From assembly GCA_023389275.1 (NCBI GenBank), contig JAEWEN010000083.1, positions 1 through 13,619 of the forward strand: a stretch of DNA of 13,619 bases, given 5' to 3'. This document shows positions 1-6,817 of the stretch, one piece after another. Below the pieces are notes generated by a model, which worked only from the letters and a program-made list of their open reading frames with translations, did not search any database and was not told the origin of the DNA. The position numbers and the translations under genes are program-made. Position 1 is the first letter of the stretch, and each line of letters starts with the position of its first letter. Source of the stretch: Bacillota bacterium (GTDB lineage: Bacteria; Bacillota; Clostridia; Clostridiales; Caloramatoraceae).

Positions 1-9
1 TAGGTAGAT

Positions 10-792
10 ATGAAGACAAAGGCTGGAACAGAAGTTAAATATATTCCTATAATAAAGGTTAAACAAAATACATATCAGCCACGTAAGTACTTTAATGAAG
101 AAGCACTTCTTGAACTTTCAGAGTCAATTAGAGAATATGGTGTTCTTCAACCTATAACAGTTAGAGTGGTAGAGGATAGGTATGAGTTAATAGCAGGGGA
201 AAGAAGACTTCGTGCATCACAGCTTGCTGGTCTTTCTGAAATACCTGCAATAGTAGTTGATCTTACAGATACAGAATCAGCAGTACTTGCACTTATAGAA
301 AATCTTCAAAGAGAGGATTTAAGCTATATTGAGGAAGCTGAAGGATATTATAATTTAATTAGACAGCATGAGTTTACCCAGGAAGAACTTGCATCTAAAA
401 TAGGAAAAAAACAATCTACTATAGCTAATAAACTTAGAATATTAAAACTAAGTAATGAAGTAAAAGAAGCATTAATAGAAAATGAACTAACAGAAAGACA
501 TGCAAGAGCTCTTTTAAAACTTCCTACAGATGAGATGCGATTAAAAATAATAGATCAAATAGTTAAAAAAGGCCTTAATGTAAAGAAAACAGAACAACTA
601 GTTGAAAAAATACTTGAAGAAGATAAAATGAATGTAAATATAGAAGAAAACAAATATAAGTGGGCTATTAATCCTAGAATAATAACAAATACATTAAAAC
701 AAATAATGGACAAAAACGGGATAGAGGCTCAGTATAAACATAAGGAAAAAGATGATTGCTTAGAAATAATAGTTAGAATACCAAAGGTGTAG
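10..792 (+). CDS. noc: Noc, nucleoid occlusion protein (ParB/Spo0J paralog)
   Basis: A CTP-dependent DNA-binding clamp that, in Bacillus, loads at Noc sites and keeps the division septum off the chromosome. It has 260 residues. Visible parts are the ParB N-terminal domain with QPR (23-25) and the CTP-binding GERR box (63-66), ENLQRED (97-103), a helix-turn-helix (about 123-146) and a C-terminal dimerisation domain ending IVRIPKV, as in Bacillus Noc. The four residues reported to separate Noc from ParB specificity (Caulobacter numbering 173/179/184/201) are Q135, K141, K146 and R163, the full Noc set, which decides the call over Spo0J. An in-frame TAG at 1-3 leaves ATG 10 as the only possible start, so the protein lacks the N-terminal membrane-binding amphipathic helix of Bacillus Noc. 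The ribosome site (AGGTAG, 2-7) sits unusually close, and its upstream part is cut by the window edge. Confidence 0.9.
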   Translation: MKTKAGTEVKYIPIIKVKQNTYQPRKYFNEEALLELSESIREYGVLQPITVRVVEDRYELIAGERRLRASQLAGLSEIPAIVVDLTDTESAVLALIENLQREDLSYIEEAEGYYNLIRQHEFTQEELASKIGKKQSTIANKLRILKLSNEVKEALIENELTERHARALLKLPTDEMRLKIIDQIVKKGLNVKKTEQLVEKILEEDKMNVNIEENKYKWAINPRIITNTLKQIMDKNGIEAQYKHKEKDDCLEIIVRIPKV

Positions 793-811
793 AGAAATCT
801 ACTCCTTTTTT
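783..811 (+). terminator. Candidate terminator of noc
   Basis: AGGTGTAG (785-792, containing the noc stop codon) pairs with CTACTCCT (799-806) with one T-T mismatch and a 6-nt loop. A run of six T follows (806-811). The next gene begins only 23 nt later, so read-through into the exporter gene is likely and the terminator may be leaky. Confidence 0.5.
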
Positions 812-833
812 GTGGCAATTTACGGAGGTAAAA

Positions 834-1697
834 ATGAAAAATTACAAAGGAATAATATATGCACTTTTATCATCAGCAGCATTTGGATTAAGTCCTATAT
901 TTGCAAAGTATGCATATCAATATGGTTCTAATCCAACATCAGTATTAATGTTTAGATTTTTATTTGCTGGAATTATGCTTTTTATATACTTAAAACTTAA
1001 AAAAATAAATATTAAAATAAGTAAAAAGCAGTTAGGAATACTAATGCTAATAGGTGTATTAGGATATACAATAACAACTCAAACTCTTTTTATGTCCTAT
1101 ATACCACTTGGAGCAGGACTTGCTACAACACTTCACTTTATATATCCAGCACTTGTATGTGTTATGAGTTTTTTCTTTTTTAAAGAGAAAATTAGTAAAA
1201 CAAAATTATTATCTCTTATACTTGCAGGAATTGGAGTATATTCTTTAGTAGCTTTTGAAACTAAAAGTTTAGATACTTTAGGAGTAGCGCTTGCTCTTAT
1301 ATCAGGAGTTGCCTATGCTATAAACATAATAGCTTTAGGACTTAAAACAGTAACTCCACTTGATAATAGAGTAGCAACAATGTATGTTAGCTTTGGAGCT
1401 TCAATTGGAATGATGATATATGGTATGTTTTCTAAATCAATAATATTAGACTTTAACATCCACATAGCCACTGCATATATTTGCTTATCTTTAATATCAA
1501 CTATAGTTGCTATAATACTTTTCCTAAAAGCTATACAAACAATAGGACCTACTTCAACTTCAATACTTGCAACATTTGAACCTATTGTAAGTATAATATT
1601 TGGAATAATAATATTTGGTGAAAGCCTAACTTATTCACTTATAATAGGAGCTATTCTTATAATAATATCTACTATTATACTTGCAAAAGAAAAATAA
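834..1697 (+). CDS. DMT superfamily (EamA) transporter
   Basis: An integral membrane transporter of the drug/metabolite superfamily; the substrate cannot be told from sequence. It has 287 residues, normal for the family, with about ten hydrophobic segments in two EamA repeats: residues about 1-140, opening with AAFGLSPIFAKYA and with a charged KEK motif after the first repeat, and about 150-287, containing SGVAYAINIIALG and FEPIVSIIFGIIIFGE. Both repeats keep the family's conserved Pro/Glu near the last helices. I chose ATG 834 because GGAGG (824-828) precedes it by five bases; an in-frame TTG at 810 lies in the T-run of the upstream hairpin and has no ribosome site. It follows noc by 41 bases and ends five bases before the parS palindrome. 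Confidence 0.88.
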   Translation: MKNYKGIIYALLSSAAFGLSPIFAKYAYQYGSNPTSVLMFRFLFAGIMLFIYLKLKKINIKISKKQLGILMLIGVLGYTITTQTLFMSYIPLGAGLATTLHFIYPALVCVMSFFFFKEKISKTKLLSLILAGIGVYSLVAFETKSLDTLGVALALISGVAYAINIIALGLKTVTPLDNRVATMYVSFGASIGMMIYGMFSKSIILDFNIHIATAYICLSLISTIVAIILFLKAIQTIGPTSTSILATFEPIVSIIFGIIIFGESLTYSLIIGAILIIISTIILAKEK

Positions 1698-1702
1698 AAC
1701 TT

Positions 1703-1746
1703 AAGGTTAAAGTTAATGTTTCACGTGAAACATTAACTTTAACCTT
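1703..1746. terminator. 44-bp perfect palindrome, bidirectional terminator with parS at its centre
   Basis: Positions 1703-1724 are the exact reverse complement of 1725-1746. In RNA from either strand this gives a stem of about 20 bp closed by ACGT, followed by U-rich sequence (CCTTTTTATTT on +; a T-rich run read from - into the exporter's end). It fills the gap between the converging exporter gene (stop at 1697) and flavodoxin gene (stop codon at 1748-1750), as expected of a shared terminator. Confidence 0.8.
1717..1732. promoter_or_regulatory. parS: parS site 1 (Spo0J/ParB binding)
   Basis: The 16-bp sequence TGTTTCACGTGAAACA is an exact match to the consensus parS of Bacillus and most bacteria. 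It is the loading site for the ParB clamp encoded by spo0J at 5140-5985 and lies about 3.4 kb from that gene. It is embedded in a longer palindrome. Confidence 0.95.
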
Positions 1747-1747
1747 T

Positions 1748-2278
1748 TTATTTAACTTCATCTATTATAGGTTTTATAGATTCTTTATTTATAAAGTCTA
1801 CTATATCTCCATAGGTTTCAATCATTAACTTATCATCTTCAGATAATTCATTAGGATTTTTTTTCTTAACCATAGTAACTAACATCCACATCATTATTTT
1901 ATGTTTTAGTTTTAATTTTTTATAGTTTATAGCTCCTCTAAGATGAAAAATATTTATAGAGTTTTTAATTTCAGGTGTAAGGTTTTTTTCTAAAAGAGAT
2001 GTATATTGGTTTTTTACAGTAGGGTCTGAAAGTCCTACAGTAAATAGTATAATATTTTTATCTTTTATAAGGTTAAAATTATTTTTTATAAGTGATGCTC
2101 CTAAAATACCACTTGCATATAATCCACCACCTAATATTATATTATCGTAGCTTTTTAATTCTTCTAATGTTATTTGTGATTCTTCAAATAAATCACAGTT
2201 TAATTCTTCACTTATCCAACTAGCATATTTTTTAGTGCTTCCATATATAGATTTATATATGACTACTGTTTTTTTCAT
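1748..2278 (-). CDS. Flavodoxin-domain protein
   Basis: A probable FMN-binding electron-transfer protein of 176 residues, soluble, with one hydrophobic stretch near residues 125-140. The N-terminus has the flavodoxin pattern: strand VVIYKSIYGSTKKYA, where the S-x-Y-G-S-T loop would hold the FMN phosphate, then YDNIILGGGLYASGI, the second flavin loop, and IILFTVGLSDP. Length and layout resemble the HemG-like flavodoxin group (Flavodoxin_5), but protoporphyrinogen oxidase activity cannot be claimed. The start is ATG 2278, preceded by GAGGTG at a suitable distance; an ATG four codons upstream has no ribosome site. It is divergent from the small zinc-ribbon-like gene and convergent with the exporter, so probably a single-gene unit. 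Confidence 0.8.
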   Translation of the reverse strand: MKKTVVIYKSIYGSTKKYASWISEELNCDLFEESQITLEELKSYDNIILGGGLYASGILGASLIKNNFNLIKDKNIILFTVGLSDPTVKNQYTSLLEKNLTPEIKNSINIFHLRGAINYKKLKLKHKIMMWMLVTMVKKKNPNELSEDDKLMIETYGDIVDFINKESIKPIIDEVK

Positions 2279-2482
2279 AAAACACCTCATGGTTTTTAAT
2301 AATATATATTATATGTCGATATATATAATAACTACTTTATTAAAATAAATAGGTAATTTTTTAAAACGAATATTACTTTATTACGCAAAAAAGATAATAA
2401 TAATGTATAATATATAATACTAGGTATAAATAGAAAATACGGATTTATACATATGAGGATTTTATGGTAAGAGGTGAATATG

Positions 2483-2710
2483 ATGAATTGTCCATGTTGT
2501 AATAACGAAATGGAAATGGGTTACTTAATGTGCAGTAATGGTGAAAGAATATACTGGCAAGAGAAAAAAGGCAATAAAATAAAAATGCACTACACAAAAT
2601 CAGGTATTGAAAATGATGGTGGAGTTATTTTAACAAATAATAACGATATATTAAAACCAATAGTAGCTTGGAATTGTAAAGATTGTAAAAAAATTCTAGT
2701 AGAATATTAA
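2483..2710 (+). CDS. Small two-CXXC protein (DUF6487-like, probable zinc ribbon)
   Basis: A 75-residue protein with one cysteine pair at the N-terminus (MNCPCC: C3 and C6, with an extra C5) and one near the C-terminus (NCKDCKK: C65 and C68). This is the layout of small clostridial zinc-ribbon proteins with an intervening beta-rich segment (GERIYWQ..., WNCKDC), which I recall as DUF6487; function is unknown. GAGGTG (2471-2476) gives good spacing to ATG 2483; ATG 2480 and GTG 2474 are in frame but closer to or inside the ribosome site. TATAAT appears at 2406-2411 and 2413-2418 without a convincing -35. A shared terminator lies downstream. Confidence 0.7.
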   Translation: MNCPCCNNEMEMGYLMCSNGERIYWQEKKGNKIKMHYTKSGIENDGGVILTNNNDILKPIVAWNCKDCKKILVEY

Positions 2711-2716
2711 TTTTAA

Positions 2717-2750
2717 AAAAAGAAGATTTGCATTAGCAAATCTTCTTTTT
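2717..2750. terminator. Bidirectional terminator between DUF6487-like and MATE genes
   Basis: AGAAGATTTGC (2721-2731) and GCAAATCTTCT (2736-2746) form a perfect 11-bp stem with the loop ATTA; flanking A and T runs extend it by about four pairs. T-runs follow on both strands. The MATE stop codon (2733-2735) is in the loop, and its last five codons (KKKIC) are encoded by one arm. Confidence 0.85.
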
Positions 2751-4094
2751 ATGTATTTTATTAAAATAAATTACACAGGTAAGTATAATAATAATTTCTG
2801 ATAATGGTGTAGATAAAAATACAGATTGAGCAGGAGTAATAAAGTTACTAACATTACTAAATATAATTGGTAGAACTACAACTAATGGAATAAATACTAT
2901 TTGCTTTAATATGGTTAACTTCATTGCAGAAAACTCTCTACTACTTACTTGCATAAATGTTATAAGTATATAGAAAATACCTGATACAGGGAAGAATATT
3001 AAAAACAGTGGTATTATTTTTGAAGAAAGGTGGATTATTTCTGTGGATATTGTGAATATACTTATAATAGCTTTTGGGTATAAAATTATAAATGTATAGG
3101 ATAAAAATCCATATATAAAAGATAAAATTAATGATAGTCTAATAATTTCTTTTACCTTTTTATTATTTCCCCTTCCAATAAAAAATGATAGTATATTTTG
3201 AACTCCATTACTAAGTCCTGAAAGAGGCATAATAATTAATGAGAGTATACTAAATAAAACTGCTTTCACAGCAAGGTCTACTGAAGAGCCATAATATACT
3301 AAATAGTAATTAGCAATTCCTCCAGTTAAGCTAAGCATTGCTTGAAGTAAAAACTGTACAAATCCTATTGTTAAAAGACTATTTGAAAGATTTCTGTTTT
3401 CCTTTATATTTAAATCCCTCATATTGTAATAAAAATTTTTCTTTGAAATGTAATAAAGAGCCCATAAAAAATAAATTACTTCTGATATTAATGTAGCAAG
3501 TGCTATACCTGTTATTCCAAGATTTAATATAAGGGTAAATATAAAGTTTAAAACTACACTTATTATTGTGCAAAATGTGCATATTGTAACCTCCATTTTA
3601 GGATAACCTATAGCTCTAATTACGTTTACAAACATATATCCAAGTGAACTAAATACATTACTTATAACTGCTATAGATAAATATTTTTTAGCAAGTATAA
3701 ATGAATCTCCAGTTGCACCTAAAAATAATATAAGAGGATCTTTGAAAATAAATATAAAAAAAGATACTGATACACTAACTACTAAGGTTAAAAAATAACC
3801 TATTTTAAAAACGTATTTTGCTTTCTTTTTATTTTTTTCTCCAAAACTTCTTGATACAAGTATTCCAGTAGATAACCCAAATAAAAGTTGTATAGCAACC
3901 AACATAGTCATAACTGGATTTAAAGCACCCATTGCAGAGAGAGCAGACTCTGACATTCCTTTAATATTACCTGCAAATATTGTATCTATAATACCTGTAA
4001 GCGATTCTAAAACAAGAGATATAATTGAAGGAAGAGAGAAATACGCTATAGCTCTAAGATTTCCCATATTCTCGAGCCTTTCTAAACTAGTCAT
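2733..4094 (-). CDS. MATE family efflux transporter
   Basis: A cation-coupled multidrug/toxin exporter of the inner membrane, 453 residues with about 12 hydrophobic segments, the usual MATE size. The opening (RAIAYFSLPSIISLVLESL, then IIDTIFAGN, ALSAMGALNPV and a GLSTGILVSRSFGEKN stretch) is typical of MATE proteins of the MepA/DinF type, and the second half repeats the fold. Substrate is not predictable. I chose ATG 4094, with AAGGATGG about seven bases upstream; an in-frame TTG at 4127 next to parS has no ribosome site. Upstream on the same strand are parS site 2 (35 bases before the ATG), a hairpin with nine T, and a weak promoter candidate. It is divergent from soj. Confidence 0.9.
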   Translation of the reverse strand: MTSLERLENMGNLRAIAYFSLPSIISLVLESLTGIIDTIFAGNIKGMSESALSAMGALNPVMTMLVAIQLLFGLSTGILVSRSFGEKNKKKAKYVFKIGYFLTLVVSVSVSFFIFIFKDPLILFLGATGDSFILAKKYLSIAVISNVFSSLGYMFVNVIRAIGYPKMEVTICTFCTIISVVLNFIFTLILNLGITGIALATLISEVIYFLWALYYISKKNFYYNMRDLNIKENRNLSNSLLTIGFVQFLLQAMLSLTGGIANYYLVYYGSSVDLAVKAVLFSILSLIIMPLSGLSNGVQNILSFFIGRGNNKKVKEIIRLSLILSFIYGFLSYTFIILYPKAIISIFTISTEIIHLSSKIIPLFLIFFPVSGIFYILITFMQVSSREFSAMKLTILKQIVFIPLVVVLPIIFSNVSNFITPAQSVFLSTPLSEIIIILTCVIYFNKIHKKKIC

Positions 4095-4129
4095 TTTACA
4101 CCATCCTTTAGTTTGTTTAATCGACAAAT

Positions 4130-4145
4130 TGTTTCACGTGAAACA
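4130..4145. promoter_or_regulatory. parS: parS site 2 (Spo0J/ParB binding)
   Basis: A second exact 16-bp TGTTTCACGTGAAACA. Unlike site 1 the symmetry stops at 16 bp. It lies in the untranslated leader or promoter region of the MATE gene and about 225 bp upstream of the soj start, so bound or spreading ParB could affect either gene. Confidence 0.95.
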
Positions 4146-4160
4146 TAAGTATAAAACTTC

Positions 4161-4201
4161 AAAAAAAAACTAAAACTCTAATAAAACATACTAGGTTTTA
4201 G
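4161..4201 (-). terminator. Terminator-like hairpin in the MATE upstream region
   Basis: Read on the minus strand, CTAAAAC-CTAG pairs with TTAG-A-GTTTTAG (11 bp, one bulged base, one G-T pair, 9-nt loop) and is followed by nine T (4161-4169 read as complement). On the plus strand no T-run follows. It faces the MATE gene from upstream, so it would stop transcripts entering that gene: an attenuator or an insulator. Confidence 0.5.
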
Positions 4202-4221
4202 CTTATCTATGTACACTTTAA

Positions 4222-4250
4222 ATTTTATTAAAGGGAAGTAAAAACGTGAA
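4222..4250 (-). promoter_or_regulatory. Weak sigma-A-type promoter candidate for the MATE gene
   Basis: Minus-strand TTCACG (4250-4245), a 17-bp spacer and TAAAAT (4227-4222), matching 4/6 and 5/6 of consensus. Transcription would start near 4215 and run through the terminator-like hairpin before reaching the gene. A+T richness makes chance matches common. Confidence 0.3.
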
Positions 4251-4369
4251 TAACATAAATTTTAACATAAATCCATCCAAAACTATTTAATATAGATAGT
4301 TCTTACTGTAAAATGTATATTATAGTAATTTAAAAAATATACTTAAAAATTGCAAAGGTGGGAATTAAT

Positions 4370-5140
4370 TTGGGAAAGATTATATGTGTTTTCAACCAGA
4401 AAGGGGGAGTTGGTAAAACAACGACCACAATAAATTTAAGTGCCTATCTTGCAAGTATGGGGAAAAGGATACTTGTAGCAGACATAGATCCTCAGGGAAA
4501 TACTACAAGCGGATTTTCAATAGATAAAAGTGAGCTTGAGTATTCAATGTATCATTTGATTATGGGCTTTGATCCTAAATTATCTATAAAATCTACAGAG
4601 ATAGAAAATCTAGATGTTATCCCTGGAACTGTTGAACTTGCTGGTGCTGAAATAGAACTAACAGCTAAACTAAGTAGAGAAACAAAAGTAAAAGAAGGCC
4701 TTGATAAAGTAAAGGATGATTATGATTACATATTTATAGACTGTCCACCATCACTTGGACTTTTAACAATAAACTCTTTAACAGCAGCAGATAGTGTTTT
4801 AATTCCTATTCAATGTGAGTTTTATGCTCTTGAGGGAGTTGGACAACTTATGAAAACTATTCAACTTGTAAAAAGAAGCTTAAATCCTAGCCTTGAGATA
4901 CAAGGAGTTGTAATGAGTATGTTTGATGGAAGAACAAACCTTTCTATAGAAGTTGTTGAAGAGGTTAAAAAATACTTTAAAGGAAAAGTTTACTCAACTA
5001 TAATTCCAAGAAATGTTAGATTAGCTGAGGCACCAAGTCATGGTATTCCTATTATGATTTATGATAAATCATCAAGAGGTGCTAAAGCCTATGAAGAACT
5101 TGCAGAAGAATTTTTAGAGTATGATGAGGAGGAAATCTAA
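4370..5140 (+). CDS. soj: Soj, ParA-type chromosome partitioning ATPase
   Basis: A dimerising ATPase that binds DNA non-specifically, works with Spo0J in origin segregation and, in Bacillus, controls DnaA and sporulation entry. It has 256 residues (Bacillus Soj 253). The deviant Walker A box KGGVGKTT is at 11-18 with signature K11, the catalytic aspartate is D40 within DIDPQGN, Walker B is YIFIDCPPSLG, and the C-terminal IPRNVRLAEAPSHG stretch is typical of the family's DNA-binding region. TTG 4370 is preferred: AAAGGTGG (4354-4361) is eight bases upstream and it gives MGKII, matching Bacillus; GTG 4358 overlaps that ribosome site. It shares one base with spo0J (TAATG), so translation is probably coupled. 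Confidence 0.95.
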   Translation: MGKIICVFNQKGGVGKTTTTINLSAYLASMGKRILVADIDPQGNTTSGFSIDKSELEYSMYHLIMGFDPKLSIKSTEIENLDVIPGTVELAGAEIELTAKLSRETKVKEGLDKVKDDYDYIFIDCPPSLGLLTINSLTAADSVLIPIQCEFYALEGVGQLMKTIQLVKRSLNPSLEIQGVVMSMFDGRTNLSIEVVEEVKKYFKGKVYSTIIPRNVRLAEAPSHGIPIMIYDKSSRGAKAYEELAEEFLEYDEEEI

Positions 5141-5985
5141 TGGCTAGAAAAAGTGCATTAGGTAAAGGGTTATCAGCACTTATACCTGAAGATGCTCTAG
5201 AAGTAAAAGAAGCGTCACTTGAGGTAGATATAGATAGTGTATTTCCTAATAAATCTCAGCCAAGACAATATTTCGATGAAGAGAAAATAGAGATACTTGG
5301 AGAGTCTATTAAGGAACATGGAATAATACAACCTATAATAGTTAAAAAAGAAGGTAAGTTTTATAAGATTATAGCTGGAGAAAGAAGATGGAGAGCTGCT
5401 AAACAAGTAGGACTTAAAAAAGTTCCTATTATAGAAAAAGAACTTGGAGAACAGGAAATAGCAGAAATATCTCTTATAGAAAATATTCAAAGAGAAGATC
5501 TTAATCCAATTGAAGAAGCATTAGCTTATAAAAGACTTGCTAAAGAATTTAAATTAACACAAGAAGAAATAGCAAAAAAAGTAGGTAAATCAAGAACAGC
5601 TATTACTAATAATATGAGACTTTTAAATCTACATAAATCTATTAGAGACTTTATTATAAATGGAGATTTAAGTGAAGGACATGGAAAAATAATAGCTGGA
5701 GTAGAAGATACAGAAAAACAATTAAAAATAGCAGAAAAAGTTATAAATGAGGAATTAAATGTACGTCAAACGGAAACATTAATAAAAGAGTGGGATAAAG
5801 AACCTACCCCTAAAAAGAAACAAAACAAAGACATACACGTTAGAAGTGTAGAAGAAAAACTTGAAGACATATTTGGAACAAAGGTTAGTATTAACAAAGG
5901 CAAGAAAAAAAGTAAAATAGAAATAGAGTTTTACTCAGAAGATGACCTTGAAAGAATACTAGATCTTATCTCAAAGGAAAACTAA
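5140..5985 (+). CDS. spo0J: Spo0J (ParB), chromosome partitioning clamp protein
   Basis: The parS-binding CTPase that loads SMC and stimulates Soj; 281 residues (Bacillus 282). The N-terminal LGKGLSALIP (7-16) is the Soj-activating segment. The CTP-binding domain has QPR (40-42) and GERRWRA (80-86), with ENIQRED at 114-120, helix-turn-helix about 140-163, and a C-terminal dimer domain containing KIEIEFYSEDDLERIL. Specificity positions are R152, N158, N163 and G180; R and G are the ParB-type residues at the outer two, so parS is the expected target, and two perfect sites lie nearby. AGGAGG (5127-5132) lies seven bases before the ATG, inside the end of soj. The C-terminal linker is lysine-rich (PTPKKKQNK). 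Confidence 0.95.
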   Translation: MARKSALGKGLSALIPEDALEVKEASLEVDIDSVFPNKSQPRQYFDEEKIEILGESIKEHGIIQPIIVKKEGKFYKIIAGERRWRAAKQVGLKKVPIIEKELGEQEIAEISLIENIQREDLNPIEEALAYKRLAKEFKLTQEEIAKKVGKSRTAITNNMRLLNLHKSIRDFIINGDLSEGHGKIIAGVEDTEKQLKIAEKVINEELNVRQTETLIKEWDKEPTPKKKQNKDIHVRSVEEKLEDIFGTKVSINKGKKKSKIEIEFYSEDDLERILDLISKEN

Positions 5986-6033
5986 TAAAAATATACACTA
6001 GTATAAAGCTAAATATAGGAGTGAGAAACTGCA

Positions 6034-6768
6034 ATGGAAATGCTTATTGAGACTATGAGAGAATTTGACGTACTAATAATGCTAGGAATAATAGGTCTTT
6101 TACTAATACTTATTATTTTGCAAATAGTTAATAAGGTACATATGAACAAATTATCTAAAAGATATAATAAACTTTTAAGAAATAGCAAAGAAGAAAATAT
6201 TGAAAATCTAGTTATAGAATATGGTAACAGAGTTGAGAAAATACTAGGATATACAAAAGATGTTCACAATGCTTACAAAGGAATAGATGAAAGAATAAGT
6301 GGATGTATTCAAAAAATAGGTATGGTTAGATATAAGGCTTTTGAAGATATTGGAAGTGACCTTAGCTATTCAATAGCATTACTTGATGAAACTGACACAG
6401 GGATTATTATAACAGGTATATATGGAAGAGATAATTCCACAACGTTTGCAAAACCAATAGATAATGGTATATCAAAATATGACCTTTCAGATGAGGAAAA
6501 AGAAGCTATAGAAAAAGCTAGAAAGGCATTTTCTATTAACAACAAAGAAAGAATGGATAGTCTTAATCAACTAGAGGATTTAAAGGATTATAAAACTAGT
6601 AAAAATAAAAAGAATAAGCAAAAAGCAGAAGAAAAAACAAAAGAAGATACTGTAAGTGAAGATTTAATTTATGAAGAAATAAAATCTACAGAAAATATTA
6701 ATGATATTGAAGACATAGACGAAATAAAAAACTTAGGAAATATAACTTTTGGTGATACAAATAAATAA
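6034..6768 (+). CDS. DUF4446 membrane-anchored protein with long charged tail
   Basis: Function unknown. It has 244 residues: one transmembrane helix (about 13-33, ILQIVNKV end), then the DUF4446 core (about 34-160) with an alpha-helical segment followed by GMVRYKAFEDIGSDLSYSIALLD and the GIYGRD loop, typical of the family. A low-complexity Lys/Glu/Asp tail of about 80 residues follows (KNKKNKQK, then IEDIDEIK), which I judge longer than most family members. Topology is probably short N-terminus outside and bulk in the cytoplasm. ATG 6034 is the first start after an in-frame TGA (6022-6024); AGGAG (6018-6022) is 11 bases upstream, rather far. It lies 48 bases after spo0J on the same strand, an arrangement I recall as common in clostridia, and is probably cotranscribed. 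Confidence 0.85.
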   Translation: MEMLIETMREFDVLIMLGIIGLLLILIILQIVNKVHMNKLSKRYNKLLRNSKEENIENLVIEYGNRVEKILGYTKDVHNAYKGIDERISGCIQKIGMVRYKAFEDIGSDLSYSIALLDETDTGIIITGIYGRDNSTTFAKPIDNGISKYDLSDEEKEAIEKARKAFSINNKERMDSLNQLEDLKDYKTSKNKKNKQKAEEKTKEDTVSEDLIYEEIKSTENINDIEDIDEIKNLGNITFGDTNK

Positions 6769-6775
6769 GCATACT

Positions 6776-6811
6776 AAAAATAGCATCTTAAAATTAAGAT
6801 GCTATTTTTTT
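6776..6811 (+). terminator. Terminator of the soj-spo0J-DUF4446 unit
   Basis: TAGCATCTTA (6781-6790) and TAAGATGCTA (6795-6804) form a perfect 10-bp stem, extended by five A-T pairs, with the loop AAAT and seven T following (6805-6811). Confidence 0.9.
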
Positions 6812-6817
6812 ACAGTT

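Noticed and set aside
2308..2329. ATTATAT-N8-ATATAAT dyad upstream of the flavodoxin gene as an operator
   Set aside because: The arms consist only of A and T in an A/T-rich gap, so chance symmetry is expected.
3379..3582. Open frame within the MATE gene in another frame
   Set aside because: No ribosome site, residue composition typical of a shadow frame, and full overlap with a clear MATE gene.
4118..4127. Minus-strand TTTGTCGAT as a Spo0A box (a similar TGTCGAT lies at 2314-2320)
   Set aside because: Differs from the consensus at the last base, and about one such near-match is expected by chance in this length of A/T-rich DNA.
4176..4216. Twelve-codon GTG leader peptide before the MATE hairpin
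   Set aside because: No ribosome site, and it would begin at the predicted transcription start itself.
5215..5490. Antisense open frame within spo0J
   Set aside because: Phe/Tyr/Ser-rich shadow of an A-rich gene with no recognisable domain or ribosome site.
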